From NCBI RefSeq assembly GCF_000420425.1, contig NZ_ATUX01000005.1, positions 1 to 64,000 on the forward strand: a DNA stretch of 64,000 bases. Direction: 5' to 3'. Below the pieces are notes generated by a model. It saw nothing but the letters and a program-made list of their open reading frames with translations, was not told the DNA's origin and made no database searches. This DNA is from Schaalia vaccimaxillae DSM 15804. GTDB lineage: Bacteria > Actinomycetota > Actinomycetes > Actinomycetales > Actinomycetaceae. Below, one piece after another: positions 42,690-49,753 of the stretch (within the stretch, counting starts at the first letter, position 1; the number at the start of each line of letters is the position of its first letter). A program made the position numbers and the translations under genes.

Positions 42690-43510
42690 GGATGATGCGC
42701 GCTCACGCGGGGTCAACCACAGATCGGACGAATCGCATGGTTTCTTCTCCGGATCATCCCCGCTCACGCTGGGTCAACCATGCGAGTGTTCCAAGTGGTG
42801 TGCGTCGGCCAGGATCATCCCCGCTCACGCGGGGTCAACCGAAGCCCTCGACGGGGGCATATTCACGCCCTGGGATCATCCCCGCTCACGCGGGGTCAAC
42901 TTAGAAACAGAAGATATTGAAGATTCTTTAGTCGGATCATCCCCGCTCACGCGGGGTCAACCGGAGTAGGCGAGGGTTCGTGTTTCGCCTCCGGGGATCA
43001 TCCCCGCTCACGCGGGGTCAACGAGATTCCGGATACGGCTGAGCTGAGGGCTGAGGGATCATCCCCGCTCACGCGGGGTCAACTCGGCGGCTGTGGCGAT
43101 CATGCGTGGCGCAGCGGGATCATCCCCGCTCACGCGGGGTCAACTCCTCCGAGCATCGAGGTGATCATTGCGATCCAGGATCATCCCCGCTCACGCGGGG
43201 TCAACCGCCCCTTCCATCGCCGCGAGACCTGAGATTGGGGATCATCCCCGCTCACGCGGGGTCAACGGTATAACCGGCAGGCGTTCGACATAGCCAACCG
43301 GATCATCCCCGCTCACGCGGGGTCAACTGTGTTTGGCGTGTCCTCTGCAGCGTTCACTCAGGATCATCCCCGCTCACGCGGGGTCAACCGCCGCTTCTTC
43401 TTCCTCGCGGTGGTCGAATGCGGATCATCCCCGCTCACGCGGGGTCAACCCAGCTACACACTCTCAGTAGCCATCAACCAGCGGATCATCCCCGCTCACG
43501 CGGGGTCAAC
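42690..43510 (-). CRISPR. type I-E CRISPR array, 14 repeats, 13 spacers
   Basis: Repeats of 28 bp begin GGATCATCCCC and end ACGCGGGGTCAAC on the plus strand; the centre pairs CCCCGC with GCGGGG. All 13 spacers are 33 nt (61-bp period from 42690 to 43483). Repeats 3-14 agree with the consensus; the first (42690-42717) has GGATGATGCGC and the second (42751-42778) one G-to-T change. Transcription is expected on the minus strand, away from the cas genes, reading GTTGACCCCGCG first. The changes increase toward 42.69 kb, as expected for the leader-distal end. Cas6e would cut within the repeat stem. Confidence 0.98.
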
Positions 43511-43566
43511 ACTTCTAGATCGTTAAGATCTCAACGCAACGGAACTCTATCAAAGGAGGATTTCGT
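43511..43566 (-). promoter_or_regulatory. CRISPR leader
   Basis: Only 56 bp lie between the stop of cas2 and the first repeat. The segment is A/T-rich compared with the array (TTGATAGAGTTCCG and TTAACGATC on the minus strand). It is expected to hold the array promoter and integration signal; no clear -35/-10 pair can be named, and the promoter may extend into cas2. Confidence 0.6.
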
Positions 43567-43959
43567 TTACTGCTGACCTAGCGAACGCTCGGCGGAATTA
43601 TGAAAGCGCCTTCGGCGAGCGGCAATGGACCATGACTCCTTCGCAGGCCTGACAGCTCCCGGCATCGTCACTGATTCTTCGGAGTCTCGATAGGAGGTGC
43701 GCATGACAAGACAGCCTTCGATGTCTACAGGTTCTCGATCATGTCCGAGAGATGCTACAGAGAAGTGTTGCTCCGACCGTTCCGACCAGATCAATAAGGC
43801 GCGACCGTCGCCGATGTACGTACGCACCAGCTCCCAAACTTGTTCTCGTACTCGCTTGGACAGGTGGCCGACAAAAACCCCGGGGGAAACCTCCAGCAGC
43901 CACCGTGTCATCGAACCACGTAAGGATGCTGGTGCTGCTGACAGAACCAGGACTACCAA
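43567..43959 (-). CDS. cas2: CRISPR-associated endonuclease Cas2 (type I-E)
   Basis: 130 aa from a TTG at 43959 that overlaps the last codons of cas1; GAGGAGG lies about 8 nt before it. Marks of Cas2e: VVLVLSAAPASLRGSMTRWLLEVSPGVFVGHLSKRVREQVW. It is about 30 residues longer than the E. coli protein, with a basic tail (RRRRFHNSAERSLG). Forms the integrase complex with Cas1. Confidence 0.93.
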   Translation of the reverse strand: MVVLVLSAAPASLRGSMTRWLLEVSPGVFVGHLSKRVREQVWELVRTYIGDGRALLIWSERSEQHFSVASLGHDREPVDIEGCLVMRTSYRDSEESVTMPGAVRPAKESWSIAARRRRFHNSAERSLGQQ

Positions 43960-44888
43960 TCCTCGGCCTCCTCTGCATAATTCTCTCCACCAGCAACAGC
44001 TCTCTTCTGGTAGTCCCAAAGAGAGACCACGTTAATGCCCAGGTCTTCTGCCTCATCAGCACCAAGCAACTGGTGGATATCCCTCACGCAGCGTTCGATA
44101 ACCTTCATGGCAAATATCTGGTCCCTAACGCGTCGGCGGGTTGTACCTGTCAGATCTTCCATTCCCTCAGCGACGACATCGAAAGCTATTGGGATGGTGA
44201 TCTCGGCCTTGTAGAGGTCAGCGATGTCGTAGACGAACGATCTTTCATGCCCAGTGTGCACAAACCCAAGCCCGGGTGAGCATCCTAGAGAGACGATGAC
44301 ACCGTGGACGATACCGTATAGTGCTGCATGCGCCGCCGAGAGAGCTTGGTTGATCGGATCTGAAGCTTCGAAGTCATCAGGACGATAGTCTCTTCGGTTC
44401 CATGGGATTCCGGTTCGTCGAGACTGTTCTCGGTACACCTCACGAATTCGTGCCCCTTCTCTGCCACGCAACTGTTGCATAGTGAGCCCGTCTACTTGCT
44501 CGCCGGAAAAACGCATGCAGTACATTTCACGTGCCACCTTGAGCCGCTTTTGAGGAGATGAGACACGCATTGCTTGCTCAATGAGTAGCCGGGTTGACGT
44601 TGCTAAGGAACGGCCATGGGCGTAGTAGCGAACACCGCGTTCGCCAACCCAGACAGCAGTGGTCCCACATTCTCCCAGCAGTGTCATAGCTTGGTGACTC
44701 ACAGAGGTGCCGGGACCAAGGAACACCGCGACGAGTGAAGCAGCCGGAACACGGATGGTCCCCTGAGCATCGCGTGCTGTCAGAGCTCCATCCTCCCGAT
44801 GCACAACACAGTGCTCCAGATAAAGGAAAGACATTCGATCCTGAACCCGAGGGAGCGCTGTGACTGAGACCGGCAGAATCCTGGTCAT
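43953..44888 (-). CDS. cas1: CRISPR-associated integrase Cas1 (type I-E)
   Basis: 311 aa. Cas1e pattern: RVQDRMSFLYLEHCVVHREDGAL start, LLGECGTTAVWVGERGVRYYAHG, SAAHAALYGIVHGVIVSLGCSPGLGFVHTGHERSFVYDIADLYK with metal ligands Glu (in the LREQ/REVYREQ region), His (VHTGH) and Asp (YDIADLYK). Makes the spacer integrase with Cas2. Two bases after cas6e; overlaps cas2 by 7 nt. Confidence 0.96.
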   Translation of the reverse strand: MTRILPVSVTALPRVQDRMSFLYLEHCVVHREDGALTARDAQGTIRVPAASLVAVFLGPGTSVSHQAMTLLGECGTTAVWVGERGVRYYAHGRSLATSTRLLIEQAMRVSSPQKRLKVAREMYCMRFSGEQVDGLTMQQLRGREGARIREVYREQSRRTGIPWNRRDYRPDDFEASDPINQALSAAHAALYGIVHGVIVSLGCSPGLGFVHTGHERSFVYDIADLYKAEITIPIAFDVVAEGMEDLTGTTRRRVRDQIFAMKVIERCVRDIHQLLGADEAEDLGINVVSLWDYQKRAVAGGENYAEEAEDW

Positions 44889-44890
44889 CG

Positions 44891-45580
44891 TTAGCTCTCT
44901 CTAACCTTTGCGAGAGTCATGAGACCGCACCCGTAAGCTTTAGACCTCCCAATTCCTGCCGTGAGGGAGTTTCGAAAAACCTCAACATCTGTCACACGAA
45001 GTAGGCCTTCATAAACTGTCTTGTTGATAGTGACTCGATCACGCACGTGATTATGAGGGTTATCTCTGCCGAACACGGGGCGTGATCTTTGAGTGACAGT
45101 GACGGAATAAGTCGACTCATCTGGCGACTCACGATTTACTGTGTTCAGCGCGAAACCGAGTCTGTCAGCACGCTCAATAAGCCACTGACGTTGTTGTTCA
45201 ACGGTGACATGCCCGTGGAGTTTTCCGCGCTTTCCAATCCCGTTGGACACAGAACGTGAAGGATTTGCTGTGAGTCGAAAAACCCAAGTTTGTCCCGATT
45301 CCAGTTTGTTTAGGAATGGGTTGTAATCGAGACTTACGGCTTGGGTCATGGACAAGCCTGCGTCTGTGACGATTTGGGAACAGTCCGGACGATCTGGCGA
45401 TAAAAGGAATAGTCTTGTCGAGGCCATCGAGCGATCAACTCGCCACAGCACCCTTCCTGATGGATTTGGTCCACCACTCTGTGCTGCCTTCATGATGACC
45501 GCGTGCATCACCTGAGGTGAAGCCAGGTACTTCCGCGCGAGCCTACGGCTCGGGTCGAGGTCGATCTTTGTTAGGAACAC
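44891..45580 (-). CDS. cas6e: CRISPR RNA endonuclease Cas6e (CasE/Cse3)
   Basis: 229 aa from GTG 45580 (VFLTKIDLDPSRR) with GGAGGAGG upstream; overlaps the end of cas5 by 10 nt. The frame is open to 45829 but that is shadow. Cas6e marks: early VMHAVIMKAA with a likely catalytic His (about 26), HGHVTVEQQRQWL, and the C-terminal glycine-rich loop GIGRSKAYGCGLMTL. It cuts the pre-crRNA and stays bound in Cascade. Confidence 0.95.
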   Translation of the reverse strand: MFLTKIDLDPSRRLARKYLASPQVMHAVIMKAAQSGGPNPSGRVLWRVDRSMASTRLFLLSPDRPDCSQIVTDAGLSMTQAVSLDYNPFLNKLESGQTWVFRLTANPSRSVSNGIGKRGKLHGHVTVEQQRQWLIERADRLGFALNTVNRESPDESTYSVTVTQRSRPVFGRDNPHNHVRDRVTINKTVYEGLLRVTDVEVFRNSLTAGIGRSKAYGCGLMTLAKVRES

Positions 45581-46287
45581 CGAGCAGCCTCCTCCAGTTC
45601 TTCCATTGGGTCGTGTGTATCTTCGCCAATGCTTGCTCCCAGGTGGAGAGTGATCCTTTCGACTTGGCGGAATCCGTACTCGCGCCGACGGGGATCGAAG
45701 GAATGGGGAACGTCGTTGTTGCCGTTCGAGAAACCGTTCCGATCGGCAACGGGAACGGCTTCCTGATCGATGAGGATCTCGGAATCGATGCCACGGTGGC
45801 GGCGGCGGAACCAATCGGAGGCTTGCCACGGTTCATCACGAAGAGCCTCAAACAGAGATCTCTCTCTTATTCCCAACGTTACCGGCTGAGTCGGCGGACA
45901 TGACCTTCTGCCGAGATACAAGGGGAATACCGGACGACAAAGGGCTTCGCTCAGTCCTTCGAGCAGGGAATAATCTCCTTCGATCCCAGCGAGGAATACT
46001 GTGTCGGAAAGGTAATAACGCTGGGAGAGCGGCATGGACGTTTTTCCATCCAGAGTTCGGGCTGTATGAAAGTCTCGAAGCACCGGGCCTGGCTGATCCT
46101 TTCTCACACCGAAACTCAGGGCCATCAGATCCTCAATGGGTGCGGTCCGCCGCCGACCTTGCGCAGCGGCTAGCATCCCAATGACGCCACTTTTAGTCGG
46201 TGCAGTTTCAGTACCACGAACGGTGAATCGTGAAGAACAACCCCATGCTTGCAACGGTCCTGCAAGTCTCAAAAGCAAGACTGACAT
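45571..46287 (-). CDS. cas5e: Cascade subunit Cas5e (CasD)
   Basis: 238 aa. Starts SVLLLRLAGPLQAWGCSSRFTVRGTETAPTKSGVIGMLAAAQGRRR, the Cas5 ferredoxin-like opening. Binds the crRNA 5' handle. The ATG at 46287 overlaps the Cas7 stop (TGATG). Confidence 0.95.
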   Translation of the reverse strand: MSVLLLRLAGPLQAWGCSSRFTVRGTETAPTKSGVIGMLAAAQGRRRTAPIEDLMALSFGVRKDQPGPVLRDFHTARTLDGKTSMPLSQRYYLSDTVFLAGIEGDYSLLEGLSEALCRPVFPLYLGRRSCPPTQPVTLGIRERSLFEALRDEPWQASDWFRRRHRGIDSEILIDQEAVPVADRNGFSNGNNDVPHSFDPRRREYGFRQVERITLHLGASIGEDTHDPMEELEEAARCS

Positions 46288-47414
46288 CAGTTCTGCTCCG
46301 CAGTGAGCATTCGTGAGCTAACGATCTCTCGAACCTTGCCAGTCAAGTCTGCAAAGGAAACTCGGTGGCCGAGCGATGTGACGGCGTCGGAATCCTCTAG
46401 GGATACGACAAAACTCGCAAGAGGCTCAAGGCCGTAGTTTTTCTCAATATTTTGTGCATACTTTGCAAGCCTATCGATGGATCGATCCACATAGCCAGAA
46501 TCAGTACGGGAAGGAACTGCTTCTTCGAAGGCGCCGACGAAGGATACCGGCTGGTCATTTCGAATCGTTACGGCTACGGCGTCGGGGATCGTTCGATTGG
46601 CAAAGGTGTTTTGTTTGCCGGTTGGCATCGAAAGACAGAATGCCTCGATAAAAACTTCGATGGCGCGCAGCGTGGCGTTGACGTCGCCGAGGTTTTTAGT
46701 GAGCATATCGACGTTTAAGGTGGCATAGCGGTACATCGTTGCGGATGAAAACTCAACAGTTCCCATCATCCCAGCTCCTGCATCCTCTTCCGAGGAGGCT
46801 GCTTTCTGGTCGTCAACTGCCGTGAAGAAGTCGTACTCATTCTCGGCCGCATGGGTCGAGATCGCGTGTGCGACCTGGCAAGCTGCGTCAACATTAAGGT
46901 CAGTGTCGTCGGCGACCATACGGCCAAATAAGGCGATATCGACGGCGTGATTCTCCTTAAATATGCTCTTAATCTTCTTAGAGTCGAGTTCTTCTCCGCT
47001 TCGGGCCGAGTCAATGACGAGGTCAGCGATGCGGGCAAGCTGACTCGTGGCAAGGAACAAGAGATAACCGGATTCCGGGGGAGCATCTTTCTTGCCTCGA
47101 GGAGGGCTTAGCTTGATCTTCGCTGCCTTAAAGACTTCCTCTGCCATAGACACAGCCGACTCGCCCATCTCAGGCGCAACTTCGACGATCTTCTCTGCAA
47201 GTAACTCAGCGACCCTTTTGGTGCGGATCCCGATGTCGTTAGCAGTTAACAGGTTATTGAAGTAGAGACGCATGGCGCGCTTCCAGGATTGACTGGATAC
47301 GCGCAGACGTCGCACGCCTCCATAGACTGCTGACTTTGGAGAACCTGAGTCGTCACGGTTCACGCACGACGGAGGGATGCTCTGGATGATGTGAAGGTCA
47401 ATGTAGGTGTTCAT
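46287..47414 (-). CDS. cas7e: Cascade backbone subunit Cas7e (CasC/Cse4)
   Basis: 375 aa. Opening YIDLHIIQSIPPSCVNRDDSGSPKSAVYGGVRRLRVSSQSWKRAMR and central DDTDLNVDAACQVAHAISTH are typical of Cas7e, which coats the spacer part of the crRNA in six copies. Six nucleotides after cse2 stop; in the same operon. Confidence 0.96.
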   Translation of the reverse strand: MNTYIDLHIIQSIPPSCVNRDDSGSPKSAVYGGVRRLRVSSQSWKRAMRLYFNNLLTANDIGIRTKRVAELLAEKIVEVAPEMGESAVSMAEEVFKAAKIKLSPPRGKKDAPPESGYLLFLATSQLARIADLVIDSARSGEELDSKKIKSIFKENHAVDIALFGRMVADDTDLNVDAACQVAHAISTHAAENEYDFFTAVDDQKAASSEEDAGAGMMGTVEFSSATMYRYATLNVDMLTKNLGDVNATLRAIEVFIEAFCLSMPTGKQNTFANRTIPDAVAVTIRNDQPVSFVGAFEEAVPSRTDSGYVDRSIDRLAKYAQNIEKNYGLEPLASFVVSLEDSDAVTSLGHRVSFADLTGKVREIVSSRMLTAEQN

Positions 47415-47420
47415 AACGGT

Positions 47421-48104
47421 TTAGTTCTCCAAATTCTCAATAGGATCGTTGAGATCGACTTCTAGGTATGAATCAGCAGGGTAGGGAAAGGAAGCATATT
47501 GACGCGACCAACGTAGACGGACTGATTTAGTACCGCCAGGAGTTTGGAAGCGAACGAGGTCATCGGCCAGTGATGCGTAGTCCAACGCAATTCCGGCTGC
47601 CCTGAGTTGAGAGATGAACGCCCTTAGGTGATGACGAAGCTCAGAAAAGGTCGAAGACGTGACGAGAGAGTTGAAGCGTGCCCGCGTGGAAGAGTTCTCA
47701 TCGTTTGTGCCGACTAGTCTTCGCGCAGCGTATCCGAGTCCTTGGCCGGGTTTGTACATCGCTTCAGTACGCGACTGCTGATGGAGCGCGTAGAGCGTCA
47801 TTGATGTGTGGACGGCAAGCTCTTCTTTTGTCGGTTCGTCACCAGTGAAATGAGGAACTCGCACTTGAGTCAGTTCCCAAATTTCAGGTGATTCTCCAGG
47901 TGCTAGGTTCAGTGCTTTACGCAGGATTGCGACGCTGGCACGCCCCCCGGACTCGTTCTTCAAATAGCGAGCCTGGAGGCCGTGGGAACCCCCGATGCGA
48001 GAATGGATCAATCGGCCTATCTCATGGAGGGGGGCTCTTCGAGGTGTGAATGATGTAGCTGCCGTGTCCTCGTCCTTGGGGATTTTGTCTTCCGAAGTTG
48101 TCAC
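47421..48104 (-). CDS. casB: Cascade small subunit Cse2 (CasB)
   Basis: 227 aa from the GTG at 48104, which overlaps the cse1 stop (GTGA) and has AAAGGA about 7 nt upstream. The frame is open to 48134. Marks: ALHEIGRLIHSRI..., RASVAILRKALNLAPGE, WELTQVRVPHF, TLYALHQQS, ALDYASLADDLVRFQTPGGTKSVRLRW..QY, the last typical of Cse2. Dimer that holds the non-target strand. Confidence 0.93.
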   Translation of the reverse strand: MTTSEDKIPKDEDTAATSFTPRRAPLHEIGRLIHSRIGGSHGLQARYLKNESGGRASVAILRKALNLAPGESPEIWELTQVRVPHFTGDEPTKEELAVHTSMTLYALHQQSRTEAMYKPGQGLGYAARRLVGTNDENSSTRARFNSLVTSSTFSELRHHLRAFISQLRAAGIALDYASLADDLVRFQTPGGTKSVRLRWSRQYASFPYPADSYLEVDLNDPIENLEN

Positions 48105-49753
48105 AAAATGTCCTTTCGTCTTTGGGACTGCCACTGTTCAGTTTGGGGAGGAACAGCTTTGTTCAGGGCGGACCGGAAATAAATGAGTGCTTCGCTGACG
48201 TCCATATGCCCGTTCCTCTCGCCGCGTCCTGAGAACGCTGTATTAGGCACTTGAGTGGCGAGAATTTCCTGTTGTCGCCAGGCTTCGCTGCGAAGCAGAG
48301 CTCGCCAACCGTCACGTGCACTGGAAGGGTTCGCTCCGTTCAAGGAAGCGAGCCATTGTGGAAACTTTTGATCAATGACTTGATAGAACGCCTGTCCTGC
48401 GCGTTCTCTGGCGGAGTTTGCGGTATCTGGACTCCCGCCGCAAGCACGATCGAGATTGGCAGATAAATTGCGCAACGCAGATCCAACTTGCTCTGTGGAT
48501 TCCATTGCATCTTTGACGACTCTGAGGAGTCTTAGGTTCCTAGAATCAAGGAGCCCAACTGGGAGTGAGAGAACGTCATTTACAAGCTCAGTAACCACTG
48601 CTTCTTGAGCGCCGTACTCCATGCCGATAGCGTGGAGAGGAATAATTCCACGCTGCTCTATTATGCCGTCGTAGAGGAGAGCCTGGTAGAAAGTAACGAC
48701 ACCAGGTGGGCGGTATCGGGGGACAGAGACTGAGCCTTTCACTGAAACTGAAGGGCTAAGCTGGGGGATGATAGTTGACAGGCCTCTCCAAAGGGCACGA
48801 TCTGTCGGATGCTTCCTCGGCATGTAGACAGTCGTTTTGAATTTCTTGGTTTGTGGATCGGAATAACGCCACGCCGTCATAGGTTCAACTGAGTAGCGAT
48901 TCTGAGGGGATGCCTTGTCGCCGTTTCCAAGGAAAACTCCGGTGACTCGGTTTGTGTCTCCATGTAAGAGCACACGTCGGCTCTGCCAGGTATAACAAGA
49001 CACAGGACCGTGTGGTTCTTTGTCGGTTGCCCCAGCTGGGGAATCGGAATCTTTTTCCCAGGGGGCTAGATCAAGTTCAGGAATAGCATTCAAACCCTCG
49101 ACCATGGAATGAACGACAGTGTTCAAGAGTAGTGTGCGCTCGAGATTACGCTCAGCTACTGCTACGACGCCGATCTGACCAGTCCATCCTGGTCCGATCG
49201 GGTACCCCTTTCCGCCCTTGACAGCGGGATCCCCGACAGCTCCAGAGCGAATACCCGAGGGGTCAAACGCCTGTACGTGAATGAGCCATCTTGCTGCTTC
49301 TGACCATGAGATTGAGTTCAACCCATTGCCTAGGCGTGTCGTGAACAAAGGCTTGTTATTAGGAACGTCTGCAATGAGTACATCGATACCGGAGATTTTT
49401 CCTGATGCTGAATGAATTCCAGAAACCTGAAAGAAAGGCCGTTCAGAGTCGGAAAGATCAAATCGGTCGCGGTAACTCTCGAGATATTCGCACGCGTCAC
49501 GACCGAGACTCCCAGGCTCCTCCCAATATCTCCTCCATGTTTCAAGATCCTTGGGACCGTCCATCGTTCGATGACATATCGCCAACAATAATCGCAAAAT
49601 CGCCATGTCCTGACTAGCGATCTCCCCATGTATTCCTTCGATCTGTTGAGCCTCATGGAAGAGCGAAAGTAAGGAAATTTCGTCAGGCGAACCATCGAGC
49701 CTGGTCACCCGGATCCAATTCTCGTCGAGAAGATTGAAACTGTGTGCCGTCAT
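48101..49753 (-). CDS. casA: Cascade large subunit Cse1 (CasA)
   Basis: 550 aa. ATG 49753 (MTAHSFNLLDENWIRV) follows AAGGAGG and overlaps the cas3 stop (ATGA). Cse1 marks: FNLLDENWIRV opening, ERPFFQVSG, AVKGGKGYPIGPGWTGQIGVV (loop region), TAWRYSDPQTKK. Recognises the PAM and recruits Cas3. Length agrees with family. Confidence 0.96.
   Translation of the reverse strand: MTAHSFNLLDENWIRVTRLDGSPDEISLLSLFHEAQQIEGIHGEIASQDMAILRLLLAICHRTMDGPKDLETWRRYWEEPGSLGRDACEYLESYRDRFDLSDSERPFFQVSGIHSASGKISGIDVLIADVPNNKPLFTTRLGNGLNSISWSEAARWLIHVQAFDPSGIRSGAVGDPAVKGGKGYPIGPGWTGQIGVVAVAERNLERTLLLNTVVHSMVEGLNAIPELDLAPWEKDSDSPAGATDKEPHGPVSCYTWQSRRVLLHGDTNRVTGVFLGNGDKASPQNRYSVEPMTAWRYSDPQTKKFKTTVYMPRKHPTDRALWRGLSTIIPQLSPSVSVKGSVSVPRYRPPGVVTFYQALLYDGIIEQRGIIPLHAIGMEYGAQEAVVTELVNDVLSLPVGLLDSRNLRLLRVVKDAMESTEQVGSALRNLSANLDRACGGSPDTANSARERAGQAFYQVIDQKFPQWLASLNGANPSSARDGWRALLRSEAWRQQEILATQVPNTAFSGRGERNGHMDVSEALIYFRSALNKAVPPQTEQWQSQRRKDIL

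Noticed and set aside
42595-43526. Apparent short proteins over the CRISPR array
   Set aside because: They are translations of the repeats and spacers.
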